Origin: Comamonadaceae bacterium
Lineage (GTDB): Bacteria; Pseudomonadota; Gammaproteobacteria; Burkholderiales; Burkholderiaceae_C
DNA length: 43,551 bases
Direction of reading: 5' to 3'
Assembly (NCBI GenBank): GCA_947475685.1
Contig: CANJNC010000028.1
Location: 1 to 43,551 of the forward strand
The notes under the pieces were generated by a model that did no database searches, was not told where the DNA came from, and saw only the letters and a list, made by a program, of their open reading frames with translations. Below, piece by piece: positions 9,753-18,686 of this stretch (position 1 is the stretch's first letter; the number at the start of each line of letters is the position of its first letter). The position numbers and the translations under genes are program-made.

Positions 9753-10337
9753 TTATAAATTTGTGATTCTGAATACGGCCTTACTCGCCATAAAATTTTT
9801 AAAGTATCTTATTTTTTTCTCATTTTGTAGACCAAATGCCTCTAATATTTTAAGCTTATTTTTATTTGCCAAATTATAAAAGTCTTCAAATGTAGCAACT
9901 CGGATATTGGGCGTGTTATACCACTGGTATGGCAAGTGCTTTGTAACTGGCATTGTTCCCCTCAAAACACTCAACCTATTGGGCCAGTGAGCAAAGTTAG
10001 GAAATGTCACCAAACCTACTTTTCCCACTCTTGTTGTTTCCGTCAACATGATCTCGGCATTTTTTATGTTCTGTAATGTATCTATTTGCAAGACTACATC
10101 AAACGACTGATCTTCAAAGAGCTTAAGTCCCTCTTCCAAATCTAATTGCAAAACATTTACACCTCTTTTTACACACGCCAAAACATTTGCATCATCCAAT
10201 TCAATACCATAACCTGTGCAATGACGTTCTTTAATTAAATACTCAAGAAACATGCCGTCCCCGCAACCAAGGTCCAATACCTTAGATTTTCTTGGAATCA
10301 TTTCCCCTATTATTTCTATATATTTATTCAAACTCAA
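9753..10337 (-). CDS. metW: MetW, methionine biosynthesis methyltransferase-like protein
   Basis: MetW is a small Rossmann-fold protein of the SAM-dependent methyltransferase superfamily that is nearly always encoded next to metX in proteobacteria and is thought to support homoserine acylation. The 194 residues contain the SAM-binding motif LDLGCGDG at 21-28, followed by the MetW-typical FLEYLI and GYGIELDD. The start lies 9 bases after the metX stop, so the two are translated from one mRNA. The family assignment is firm; the precise biochemical role of MetW is less so. Confidence 0.95.
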   Translation of the reverse strand: MSLNKYIEIIGEMIPRKSKVLDLGCGDGMFLEYLIKERHCTGYGIELDDANVLACVKRGVNVLQLDLEEGLKLFEDQSFDVVLQIDTLQNIKNAEIMLTETTRVGKVGLVTFPNFAHWPNRLSVLRGTMPVTKHLPYQWYNTPNIRVATFEDFYNLANKNKLKILEAFGLQNEKKIRYFKNFMASKAVFRITNL

Positions 10338-10346
10338 TTTTTCTCA

Positions 10347-11489
10347 CTAATATATTTGCTTAAAATAGTTTTTAACAGCACTCATATATCTTTTATCGTC
10401 TAACAAAAAAGCGTCATGCCCGTTTGGCGCATTAATATTCATATAAGTTACTTGCCTTTTATTATCCAATAAAGCTTTCACCAGTTCTTGGCTTCTATGC
10501 GATGAGAATCTCCAATCTGTAGTAAAACTTATGATTAGGAATTTAGCTGTCGTGTCTTTAAAGGCTAGGCTTAGGTTTCCATTGTACTTTTTCGCAGGAT
10601 CAAAATAATCCAAAGCTCGAGTAATTAATAGATACGTATTGGCATCAAAATACTCAGAAAATTTTTCCCCTTGATATCTTAAATAACTTTCAATTTCAAA
10701 CTCGATATTTTGTGTGGTGTATAAATATTTTTGATCCTTGATCTCTTTATTATCTTGTACATCCCTTCTAAGAGTTCTTCCAAACTTTGTGTTCATCACA
10801 TCATCACTTAAGTATGTTATGTGCCCGATCATTCTTGCTATTTTTAATCCCCGGGCAGGTATAACTCCGTATTTATAAAAATTTCCATCGTGAAAATCTG
10901 GATCTGTCACAATTGCTCGCCTTGCTACTTCATTAAAAGCAATATTTTCTGCATTCAAATTTGGTGCACTCGCAATAACTATTGCATTCTTAACTCTATC
11001 TGGGTATTGCAGTGTCCACGACAAAACCTGCATTCCACCTAAACTTCCGCCCATAACCGCAAGCAAAGTATGAATATTTAGTCTATTTATCAATCTCTCT
11101 TGTGATTGAACCCAATCCTCTACTGTAACCACTGGAAAATCAGAGCCATAACTTTCATTCGTTTGCGGATTCACATGCATTGGTCCAGTAGAACCAAAAC
11201 ATGATCCTAAATTGTTGATACAAATGACGAAGAGATGATTTGTATCAACCGGTTTATCTGGCCCAATCATATTTGACCACCAACCCTCACTTCCCTCTTG
11301 ACCTTCATAATTACCGGAAACGTGATGCGAGGCATTTAAAGCATGACAGATCAAAACTGCATTTGACTTCTCGGCATTTAATTCACCATAAGTTTCATAA
11401 GCCAACTCATAATGGGGCAGCAAGGATCCACTTTGCATATACAGAGGTATATCAAAGTACATTTTTTGAGTTTTAGCAAAAAAATTCAT
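10347..11489 (-). CDS. metX: Homoserine O-acyltransferase MetX
   Basis: MetX acylates homoserine, committing it to methionine synthesis in the cytoplasm. The 380 residues show the alpha/beta hydrolase triad: Ser149 in MGGSLGGMQ, an aspartate in [11 protein letters not shown] and His358 in NGHDAFLLD. The [13 protein letters not shown] segment lines the substrate tunnel. MetX proteins were long annotated as acetyltransferases, but those of many proteobacteria with an adjacent metW use succinyl-CoA; given metW next door, succinyltransferase activity is the better guess, though I cannot prove it from sequence reading. It is the first gene of the metX-metW-hydrolase operon. No SAM riboswitch is recognisable in the leader. 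Confidence 0.95.
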   Translation of the reverse strand: MNFFAKTQKMYFDIPLYMQSGSLLPHYELAYETYGELNAEKSNAVLICHALNASHHVSGNYEGQEGSEGWWSNMIGPDKPVDTNHLFVICINNLGSCFGSTGPMHVNPQTNESYGSDFPVVTVEDWVQSQERLINRLNIHTLLAVMGGSLGGMQVLSWTLQYPDRVKNAIVIASAPNLNAENIAFNEVARRAIVTDPDFHDGNFYKYGVIPARGLKIARMIGHITYLSDDVMNTKFGRTLRRDVQDNKEIKDQKYLYTTQNIEFEIESYLRYQGEKFSEYFDANTYLLITRALDYFDPAKKYNGNLSLAFKDTTAKFLIISFTTDWRFSSHRSQELVKALLDNKRQVTYMNINAPNGHDAFLLDDKRYMSAVKNYFKQIY

Positions 11490-11852
11490 GATTAATTACG
11501 GATTCGTACAAACAACTGCTTTTTTAACCAAGATGAGCTTTTTAAGTCCAATTAATGAATATTTAAGTTCTAGTTTAGTATTTTTTGCTTTCACTATTTT
11601 ATACTTGACGGTTCCAATCAATCTTTTTAATATGCGCTTGTCATGTGGTTTTTACACACACTTTCTTAAATAATCAAGTCCCACATTGCATCATTCTGAC
11701 ATATTGATACATAATCATTAAGCAATTTTGTCAACTTCTTTGTTGATCATTTGCATGTTTGGTGATCGGATAGTTTCGTGCCCCCCGTTTTTTTCTGACG
11801 TTGTGCCCTGGGACCCAATCGCTTTGTTTTTGTGTTTATAGGAGTCCCTTTC
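11490..11852. other. Divergent intergenic region between metX and the RRM gene
   Basis: This 363-base stretch holds no convincing gene. The left half is about three-quarters A+T and would carry the metX leader on the minus strand. The right half carries the 5' region of the RNA-binding protein: a small inverted repeat TCAAC/GTTGA (about 11729-11744), then a C-tract followed by a T-tract near 11780-11797 and an unusual G+C-rich stretch just before the ribosome binding site. Long structured leaders are usual for cold-induced RNA-binding genes, but I cannot place a promoter with confidence. Confidence 0.5.
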
Positions 11853-12293
<441 letters not shown>

Positions 12294-12320
12294 TAACTAA
12301 TTTAGTTATTATTCTTGTCC

Positions 12321-12357
12321 AAAAAGCTTCCTGCAGTTCGCTCAGGGAGCTTTTTTT
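12321..12357 (+). terminator. Terminator of the RRM gene, shared with lptC
   Basis: AAAAAGCTTCCTG (12321-12333) pairs with CAGGGAGCTTTTT (12343-12355) across a 9-base loop, with one T-G wobble on the plus strand, and is followed by T residues. The A-tract on the left gives a T-tract for minus-strand transcripts, so it can stop both convergent units. The lptC stop codon (12358-12356) touches its edge. Confidence 0.88.
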
Positions 12358-13015
12358 ATTTTTGTTCAGCTGCTATCTGACCCTTCACTCGGCCTTTTAG
12401 TTTTAGAGATTGACTTAGGTTATCGTAATTCATTGACAGTGCTTCAAAATAGCTATTGCCTTTCTTAATCTGAACCGGTAAATGTGTTTTAACAATCTCC
12501 TCATCCAACATAAAGTCTAAATACTCACTTCGAAGCTCAAATAGATGCTTTTTATTTTGATTGATTACTTCATATTGAGTTTTAACTAAAACTGCATTTC
12601 CAATCATTTGAAGCTCTGAACCATCTGCATTCGAAATGGCACGCCTTGAGATTGCTGTTGTTTTATGCTGATTGATATCCATGACTTGAACTTGAGGGGC
12701 TTCAATTTCTAGAGTTTCATTATCTGCAAAATGTCGCGCCCTTTCTCCTACAATCAAGGACTGTAACTGTCCATTGTTTCTATACGTCTTTACAGAAAAA
12801 TTTCTCAGTTCATAATCAATTTCATGCTTTTGTATAAGCCTTGTTTTATTTTGCTCTATTTCTGGTGTATTCTTTATTAACCAATATGACAACATAGCCA
12901 AAACACCCATCAAAATAACAGGTATATACGCGAGACCTTTATCAACTATGCGTCTAGTCAAAATCAATCTACTTATTTGATTTATCTCAGAGCTATCTAA
13001 TTTACTTAACTTCAT
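12356..13015 (-). CDS. lptC: LptC, LPS transport periplasmic bridge protein
   Basis: LptC is a bitopic inner-membrane protein that passes lipopolysaccharide from the LptBFG transporter to LptA. The 219 residues have one membrane helix (about 28-47) followed by a periplasmic beta-jellyroll: the segments FSVKTYRNNGQL, GERARHFADNETLEIEAPQ and the KTQYEVINQNKKHLFELRSEYLDF stretch (which I split here as KTQYEVINQNKK and HLFELRSEYLDF) match the family. It overlaps kdsC by 14 bases, so translation is coupled. In most proteobacteria lptA and lptB follow; here the operon ends at a terminator and lptA/lptB must lie elsewhere. Confidence 0.85.
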   Translation of the reverse strand: MKLSKLDSSEINQISRLILTRRIVDKGLAYIPVILMGVLAMLSYWLIKNTPEIEQNKTRLIQKHEIDYELRNFSVKTYRNNGQLQSLIVGERARHFADNETLEIEAPQVQVMDINQHKTTAISRRAISNADGSELQMIGNAVLVKTQYEVINQNKKHLFELRSEYLDFMLDEEIVKTHLPVQIKKGNSYFEALSMNYDNLSQSLKLKGRVKGQIAAEQK

Positions 13016-13535
13016 TGAGATACTTATTTAAAATAATATCATAGAGACCCTTTGCTTTAAGAATAATGTCGCAAACCTCTCTAACCGCACCAGCACCAGA
13101 AGGACATTGGGTCACGTAGTCTACATTTTTTCTTATTTCTTGATGCGCATTCGGTGGTGCAAAAGAAAGAGACGCTTTTAATAGCATTGGTAGATCCGGC
13201 CAATCATCTCCCATAGACGCTACTACACTCCAATCAAGCTCCAAGCGTTTTAATAATTGCTCAGCAACTTCAACCTTATTGTGAACTCCCAGGAATACCT
13301 GCGTGAACCCCAGGTCATCCAATCTAGTTTTTAAGGCCTTGCTGCTTCTACCTGAAATAATGACTGGCTCAATTCCACTATTCATTAAATATTTTAAACC
13401 TTGTCCATCCAGAGTATTAAATCTTTTGAGGTTTTCACCGTAATCAGAATAATAAATACCGCCATCGGTTAATACACCATCAACATCTAAAAGTAATAAT
13501 TTTATGAAGGCCGCTTTTTTTCTATAACTTAACAT
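13002..13535 (-). CDS. kdsC: KDO-8-phosphate phosphatase
   Basis: KdsC hydrolyses 3-deoxy-D-manno-octulosonate 8-phosphate to KDO, needed for the inner core of lipopolysaccharide. It is a small tetrameric HAD phosphatase of the cytoplasm. The 177 residues show Asp17 and Asp19 in LLDVDGVLTDG, the threonine/serine motif in PVIISGRSS and the late acidic motif MGDDWPDLPML. It sits between kdsD (13 bases) and lptC (overlap), giving two consecutive steps of KDO synthesis plus LPS export in one transcript. Confidence 0.95.
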   Translation of the reverse strand: MLSYRKKAAFIKLLLLDVDGVLTDGGIYYSDYGENLKRFNTLDGQGLKYLMNSGIEPVIISGRSSKALKTRLDDLGFTQVFLGVHNKVEVAEQLLKRLELDWSVVASMGDDWPDLPMLLKASLSFAPPNAHQEIRKNVDYVTQCPSGAGAVREVCDIILKAKGLYDIILNKYLNEVK

Positions 13536-13548
13536 ATACAGACAACCA

Positions 13549-14538
13549 TTAAATAACTTTATTTTTCATCAAGTCGTTACTATTAATTGCTCCAACTAGC
13601 TTACCTTGGGAATTAACAACAAATACACTTGTGATTTTATTAACTTCCATCAATTCAGCCGCCTCTACAGCCAATGATGTTTCTTCAATAAGTTTTGGAT
13701 TTCTGACCATGACTTCACCCGCTGTCAATTGCCTTAAATCACTTCCTCGCTCAACGAGCCGGCGCAAATCTCCATCTGTAAAAACGCCCAAAATTTTCAT
13801 TTCTTCATCAACAATCGAGGTTGCACCTAAACCCTTTGTGCTCATCTGTTTCATCAATTGAGTAAATGGCGTATTCTCATTTACATAAGGGACCTCTAAA
13901 TTTTTGCGCATGATATCAGAAACTAAAGTGAGTAACTTTCTTCCCAAAGAACCGCCTGGATGTGATCTAGCAAAATCATTTTCTTTAAAGCCTCTTGCGT
14001 CAAGTAATGAAACTGCTAAAGCATCACCTATTGCCAGTTGCACCGTTGTTGATGCTGTTGGCGCTAGATTTAAAGGACATGCCTCTCGCTCTACACTACT
14101 CTGTAAAAACCAATCAGCATGCTTTGACAGTGTGGATTCGTTATTTCCCGAGATGGCAATTATTTTTACCCCTATTCTTTTTAAAACTGGCAAAATTGAA
14201 GTTAACTCTTCGCTCTCTCCACTATTGGATATGGCTAAAACAATATCTTCTTTTAAGATCATCCCAAGATCGCCATGGCTTGCTTCTCCTGGGTGAACGA
14301 ACATGGCTGGAGTGCCGGTTGACGCTAAAGTTGCGGCAATTTTTCTTCCTATATGACCACTTTTGCCCATTCCCATTACCACGACCCTCCCGCTAATTGC
14401 CAAGATTGCTCTAACTGCTTGAACCCACGTTATGTTAATTTTTGCTACAGCATTACTCAATTCTTGAGATTCAATTTCTAAAGTCTTTTTTAACATTCTC
14501 TCGATTTGAGAATCTGAGGTGTTTGCAGTTGGTTTCAT
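13549..14538 (-). CDS. kdsD: Arabinose-5-phosphate isomerase
   Basis: KdsD converts ribulose 5-phosphate to arabinose 5-phosphate, the first step of KDO synthesis. The 329 residues contain an N-terminal SIS domain (about 35-175; MGMGKSGHIGRKIAATLASTG and HGDLGMI, AISNSGESEE) and two CBS domains (about 205-329) that end in AINSNDLMKNKVI. It starts 2 bases before the mnmE stop region, and is followed by kdsC and lptC. The length and the domain order are standard for the family. Confidence 0.95.
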   Translation of the reverse strand: MKPTANTSDSQIERMLKKTLEIESQELSNAVAKINITWVQAVRAILAISGRVVVMGMGKSGHIGRKIAATLASTGTPAMFVHPGEASHGDLGMILKEDIVLAISNSGESEELTSILPVLKRIGVKIIAISGNNESTLSKHADWFLQSSVEREACPLNLAPTASTTVQLAIGDALAVSLLDARGFKENDFARSHPGGSLGRKLLTLVSDIMRKNLEVPYVNENTPFTQLMKQMSTKGLGATSIVDEEMKILGVFTDGDLRRLVERGSDLRQLTAGEVMVRNPKLIEETSLAVEAAELMEVNKITSVFVVNSQGKLVGAINSNDLMKNKVI

Positions 14539-14540
14539 TA

Positions 14541-16004
14541 TTATTTACCTATACAAAATTTTGAGAATATTTCACCCAATAAATCCTCTGTTGAGAACTC
14601 CCCAGTTATTTCTGAAAGTGCTCTTTGAACTAAACGCAGTTCCTCCGCTATAAACTCTAAACTTAGTATTTGATCATTTAGTAAATTTACTGCTGCATGT
14701 AAATGTTCTTTTACTTTACTTATAGAATCCAAGTGTCTTGTTCTTGCAATGTGAACATTTTCACTGCTATCTGTAGACCAACCAATTTTTAGTAATATTT
14801 TTTCTTTTAAGTGGTCAAGACTTTCTGCGTTTTTAATACTAATGACCAATGTTTCAATATCATAAAGCTTGTTTATATCAATTTGGTATTCATTTATATC
14901 TTTTTGATTGTTAATCAAATCTGCTTTATTCAAAACATGTATTATCTTTGAATACTTATTTCGATTCTTGTTTATTTTCTTCAATATTTCATTATTATTA
15001 TTTTTATATAACTTTTCTGTACTTTTTGTAATGTCGTGTACAAAAATAATAATTTCTGCTGTGCCAATTTCTTTCCAGGCTTTTTCTATTCCGATTTTTT
15101 CTACTAAATTTATTTTTCCCTCTTCGTTATAATTTATTCCAGCTGTGTCTATTAGGTTAATAGGGATGCCCTCAATTTGCAATTGTTGTTTGACGATATC
15201 CCTTGTAGTACCTTCAATATCAGTCACGATTGAAATTTCTTCGTTACATAGCTCATTCATGATTGAGCTTTTACCGGCATTAGGTTGACCAGTTATGACT
15301 GTATTTACGCCATCTCTTAATAGGAGTCCGTTTTTTGTTTTATTTAACAGCTTATTTGTAATGTCAATTTCTAAAAGTAGCCTTTTCTTTATTTGATTTA
15401 ATTCAAATTCACCTATTTCCTCTTCAGGAAAGTCAATATATGCTTCTATAAAAACCCGAGTTCTGGTGATTTCTTCAAGTAATATATTTATCTCTTTTGA
15501 AAATTCTCCAGACAATGACCTTGATGCACCTAAAGATGCTTGCTCTGTACTTGCATTGATTAAGTCACTTATGGCTTCCGCTTGTATTAAATCTATTTTA
15601 TTATTGTAAAAAGCTCTTTCACTGTACTCACCAGGAAATGCTATTCTTAAGTGCGGTAATACTTGAAACTCAGTGTTACTGCTTTTGTAAATTAACTTGC
15701 TAATTTTCAAACAATATTTTATTATTCTTTGTAAAACAATTGGACCGCCATGGCCTTGGATTTCTAAAACGTCTTCACCCGTGAAACTATGAGGTCCACG
15801 AAAATAAAGCAAAATTACTTCATCAATTAATTGACCATCTGTATCTTTTAACTTTAAGAATTTAACTTTTCTTTCTTCTATTATTGTTGGTGAAATGTAA
15901 CTTATAAATTTTTGTAAATTGTTTCCGCTGATCCTAACTATGCCAACTGCCCCCTTACCTGGGGCAGTTGATATAGCAATAATAGGATCTGTTCGATTGT
16001 GCAT
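14541..16004 (-). CDS. mnmE: tRNA uridine-5-carboxymethylaminomethyl(34) synthesis GTPase MnmE
   Basis: MnmE, with MnmG, installs carboxymethylaminomethyl groups on U34 of certain tRNAs. The 487 residues comprise an N-terminal folate-binding domain, a helical domain and an inserted G domain: GQPNAGKSS at 239-247, DTAG at 286-289 and NKAD at 359-362. The C-terminal CIGK (484-487) carries the essential cysteine. The gene is extraordinarily A+T rich: 14941-15000 has only 10 G or C in 60 by hand count, and the G domain holds an asparagine/lysine-rich stretch near 334-352. All key motifs survive, so it is functional. It is 10 bases after yidC. Confidence 0.97.
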   Translation of the reverse strand: MHNRTDPIIAISTAPGKGAVGIVRISGNNLQKFISYISPTIIEERKVKFLKLKDTDGQLIDEVILLYFRGPHSFTGEDVLEIQGHGGPIVLQRIIKYCLKISKLIYKSSNTEFQVLPHLRIAFPGEYSERAFYNNKIDLIQAEAISDLINASTEQASLGASRSLSGEFSKEINILLEEITRTRVFIEAYIDFPEEEIGEFELNQIKKRLLLEIDITNKLLNKTKNGLLLRDGVNTVITGQPNAGKSSIMNELCNEEISIVTDIEGTTRDIVKQQLQIEGIPINLIDTAGINYNEEGKINLVEKIGIEKAWKEIGTAEIIIFVHDITKSTEKLYKNNNNEILKKINKNRNKYSKIIHVLNKADLINNQKDINEYQIDINKLYDIETLVISIKNAESLDHLKEKILLKIGWSTDSSENVHIARTRHLDSISKVKEHLHAAVNLLNDQILSLEFIAEELRLVQRALSEITGEFSTEDLLGEIFSKFCIGK

Positions 16005-16014
16005 CCGTCATTCT

Positions 16015-17694
16015 TTAATTATTCACACCTAGCTTTTTGTTGATTAACCATTGCTGTGAAATTGATAAGATATTGTTCGTTAACCAGTAAAGCACAAGTC
16101 CAGCGGGAAAGAAAAAGAACATCACACTAAAAGCAAGTGGCATAATCCACATCATTTTTGCTTGTATTGGATCAGGCGGTGTTGGGTTTAACCAGGTTTG
16201 CATCAATGATGTCAACGTCATTAAAAGTGGCAAAATAAAATATGGGTCGGGGGATGACAAGTCATTAATCCAAGCGATCCATGGTGTATTTCGCATTTCA
16301 ACTGTGGATAAAAGCACCCAATACAGAGCAATAAATACCGGTATCTGAACCATGATTGGTAAGCACCCACCCATAGGATTTACTTTTTCTTCTTTGTAAA
16401 TCTTCATCATCTCCATTTGTATCTGTTGTGGTTTGTCTTTTAATCGTTCTCTCATTTCCATGATTTTGGGGTTTATCGCTTTCATTTTGGCCATGCTTTT
16501 GTACGCTTGTGCATTTAACCAAAAGAAGGCTATTTTCAGCAATACAACCAAAGCCACGATCGACCATCCCCAATTGTCCAAGTTTGCATTTATTTTGTAC
16601 AAAAGCCAATACAAAGGTTTTGCAAGAATGGTTAACCATCCGTAATCTTTTACAAGTTCTAAACCAGGATATAAATCTTCTAAGTTTTTTTCTTCTTGCG
16701 GACCTGAATAAAATCTCGCTTCTGTATCTAATTTGTTTCCGGGCTCTAAAGTTTTAGTACCGCTTATCATTCCAACTGAATATAGGTTTGTGTCAATTTT
16801 CTTAGAATATATTTCTCTTTCTCTTTCATCACTAAACATCCATGCACTGGCATAGTAATGTTGAACCATTGCTACATATCCGTAATTTGATTTATTTTGT
16901 ATGCTTACCTTATTGTTCTCTATATCTTTAAATTCAATTTTTTCATATTTCTTTTCTTGTGTGTACACGGCTGGACCTGTGAACGTGGAGTAAAAATCAG
17001 ACTCGCCATCTGGTTTGTTTCCATCTCTTATAATTTGTACATACAGTTTAGGCGATACCGTCTCTTTTGTTTCATTTATTACCGTATGTTTTATATCAAC
17101 ATAATATTGATCCGGCGACAATGTAAATGTCTTGATTAGTTTTATGCCATTTTCACCCTCGGTAGAAAACTCTAGGTTTTGCTTTTCATTTTTATCTTCC
17201 GAATGTTGGTACTTCGTCATGATCATTGCGGTTTTATGATTTGGAAAGGCAATATTTCCATCGTTTCCAATCAAACCACTTTGTGCTAAATAAATTCTTT
17301 GTTTTGATTCGTCTAGCAATGAAATCGGCTCATTGTTATTTTTTGGATCTGTCTGTTTCAAAAATCTACTTTTAATGATCGATCCTCCATCCGAACTTAT
17401 CGTCAACTCTAAATTTTGATTTTTTAATACAAAGGTTTTTTGTTTTTGACTTGAAGAACCTTCTTGCTTGTTGAGTTGATCAATTTTATTGGAGCCCACC
17501 TCATTTATACTTTTGGGTATTTCGGTTGTGCGGTTGACTTTGATATCTGAATCTGATTTCTCAGTCGCGGTTGTTAGTTCCTTTTGAGGAAAAAACATTG
17601 GTTTTTTGCCGTTATAAACCTGCCATTGATCCCATAACAATACCATTGAGAAACCGAAAATCACCCAAAGAATTGTTCTTTTAATATCGTTCAT
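16015..17694 (-). CDS. yidC: Membrane protein insertase YidC
   Basis: YidC inserts and folds inner-membrane proteins, alone or with SecYEG. The 559 residues show an N-terminal membrane anchor (about 7-25), a large periplasmic domain (about 60-340) in the long Gram-negative form, and a C-terminal core of five helices from about 365, including the PMGGCLPIMVQIPVFIALYW motif region and VMFFFFPAGLVLYWLTNN. It lies in the conserved block rpmH-rnpA-yidD-yidC-mnmE, 8 bases after yidD. Confidence 0.97.
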   Translation of the reverse strand: MNDIKRTILWVIFGFSMVLLWDQWQVYNGKKPMFFPQKELTTATEKSDSDIKVNRTTEIPKSINEVGSNKIDQLNKQEGSSSQKQKTFVLKNQNLELTISSDGGSIIKSRFLKQTDPKNNNEPISLLDESKQRIYLAQSGLIGNDGNIAFPNHKTAMIMTKYQHSEDKNEKQNLEFSTEGENGIKLIKTFTLSPDQYYVDIKHTVINETKETVSPKLYVQIIRDGNKPDGESDFYSTFTGPAVYTQEKKYEKIEFKDIENNKVSIQNKSNYGYVAMVQHYYASAWMFSDEREREIYSKKIDTNLYSVGMISGTKTLEPGNKLDTEARFYSGPQEEKNLEDLYPGLELVKDYGWLTILAKPLYWLLYKINANLDNWGWSIVALVVLLKIAFFWLNAQAYKSMAKMKAINPKIMEMRERLKDKPQQIQMEMMKIYKEEKVNPMGGCLPIMVQIPVFIALYWVLLSTVEMRNTPWIAWINDLSSPDPYFILPLLMTLTSLMQTWLNPTPPDPIQAKMMWIMPLAFSVMFFFFPAGLVLYWLTNNILSISQQWLINKKLGVNN

Positions 17695-17702
17695 TTTTTA
17701 CT

Positions 17703-17927
17703 TTACGTTTTCTTTTTTGGTACAAAATCGATGCCACCTTGATTAAATGGATGACAACGACATAGTCGCTTTAAGGTTAAATAGGCGCCTTTGCTCGCGC
17801 CGTGTTCTTTGATTGCTTCGATTGAATAGGCAGAGCAAGAAGGATAAAAGCGGCAAGATGTGTTTAGTAAAGGCCTTATTATCCACCTATAGAAATAAAT
17901 GATTCCCAATGGTATACATTTCATCAT
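17703..17927 (-). CDS. yidD: Membrane protein insertion efficiency factor YidD
   Basis: YidD is a small amphipathic peripheral membrane protein that assists YidC-dependent insertion. The 74 residues show the family core CRFYPSCSAYSIEAIKEHG, with Cys25 and Cys31, and the motif HPFNQGGIDFVP near the end. It overlaps rnpA by one base at 17927 and is followed by yidC, as in most proteobacteria. Confidence 0.96.
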   Translation of the reverse strand: MMKCIPLGIIYFYRWIIRPLLNTSCRFYPSCSAYSIEAIKEHGASKGAYLTLKRLCRCHPFNQGGIDFVPKKKT

Positions 17928-18307
17928 TAGTTCACCATTTTTTCAAATAATACGATTAAATCATTCCTAATTATTTCTTTGATGTAGTCTGAGTTTGCGC
18001 TTATTGAGTGTGTTTGTTTTATTACTTTATGCAATCTTATTACATAAGCTTTATTGCTGGAAAGCTTCGTTTGTTCGGAAACGATCGATCTGATTTGTCT
18101 TTTGATTGAGTTTCTTGTTACCGCTCTTTTCGCACATCTTTTGGGCACCAGAGCACCAAACAGGATGTTCGTAGTACCGTCCGATGATGTTTTTAGTTGG
18201 GCAACAAGTACCCGGTCGCACGAATGTAGCGAAAAATAATCGGTTCTAGATGTCTTATTACCAGACATGACCGTCTGAAAATCTTTCCATGTTTTCAGAC
18301 TGATCAT
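17927..18307 (-). CDS. rnpA: Ribonuclease P protein component
   Basis: RnpA is the protein cofactor of RNase P, which matures the 5' ends of tRNAs. The 126 residues include the family RNR segment CAKRAVTRNSIKRQIRSIV (about 58-76). The N-terminus is weakly conserved in this family, so the start at the ATG at 18305-18307 rests on its 20-base distance from rpmH. It is coupled to yidD by a one-base overlap. Confidence 0.94.
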   Translation of the reverse strand: MISLKTWKDFQTVMSGNKTSRTDYFSLHSCDRVLVAQLKTSSDGTTNILFGALVPKRCAKRAVTRNSIKRQIRSIVSEQTKLSSNKAYVIRLHKVIKQTHSISANSDYIKEIIRNDLIVLFEKMVN

Positions 18308-18327
18308 TTACAAACGCAGCCTACCTA

Positions 18328-18462
18328 TCAGACAGCCAAACGCTTGCGTCCTTTTGCCCGACGTGCATTAATGACCGCTCTACCGCCACGAGTTTTCATT
18401 CTTACTAAAAAACCATGCGTTCTAGCGCGTTTTGTTTTAGATGGTTGATATGTTCTTTTCAT
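18328..18462 (-). CDS. rpmH: 50S ribosomal protein L34
   Basis: L34 is the smallest, very basic protein of the large subunit. The reading frame of 44 residues runs from the ATG at 18460-18462 to the TGA at 18328-18330 and begins [19 protein letters not shown], ending GRKRLAV. It matches the family over its whole length. It is the first gene of the leftward block and is divergent from dnaA across 224 bases, the classical arrangement at bacterial origins. Confidence 0.98.
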   Translation of the reverse strand: MKRTYQPSKTKRARTHGFLVRMKTRGGRAVINARRAKGRKRLAV

Positions 18463-18507
18463 TTTCTGAGTCCCGTATTGTTTACTTCCCAACTAGGGAA
18501 ACCTTGT

Positions 18508-18536
18508 ATTATCGCAAAAATTCTTTACTTTGTAAC
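18508..18536 (-). promoter_or_regulatory. Predicted promoter of rpmH-rnpA-yidD-yidC
   Basis: On the minus strand, GTTACA (18536-18531), a 17-base spacer and GATAAT (18513-18508) preceded by TGC, an extended -10 element. The leader to the rpmH start would be about 40 bases. Confidence 0.55.
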
Positions 18537-18617
18537 CCTTTTTTTAACAAGATTAGCTCACACAAGACCATAATACTTTAGTTCCTGTTTTGTTTCTCTC
18601 CGCTAACTTGCGAAATT

Positions 18618-18675
18618 TGTGGATAATTTATTGATAAACCCTTAAAAAAACACGTTAAACTACAATATATCCACA
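18618..18675. promoter_or_regulatory. DnaA boxes upstream of dnaA
   Basis: TGTGGATAA at 18618-18626 is a perfect DnaA box (complement of TTATCCACA). ATATCCACA at 18667-18675 differs at one position. They lie 61 and 12 bases before the dnaA start codon and probably mediate DnaA autoregulation; they may also contribute to the origin. The 18581-18686 stretch is A+T rich. Confidence 0.7.
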
Positions 18676-18686
18676 GATATAAAACA

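Noticed and set aside
11488-11673. Open frame of 61 codons in the metX-RRM gap
   Set aside because: No ribosome binding site, composition follows the A+T-rich background, and no recognisable family. The start overlaps the metX start codon on the other strand.
10338-11852. SAM or other methionine riboswitch upstream of metX
   Set aside because: No conserved block of a known SAM aptamer is recognisable in the leader.
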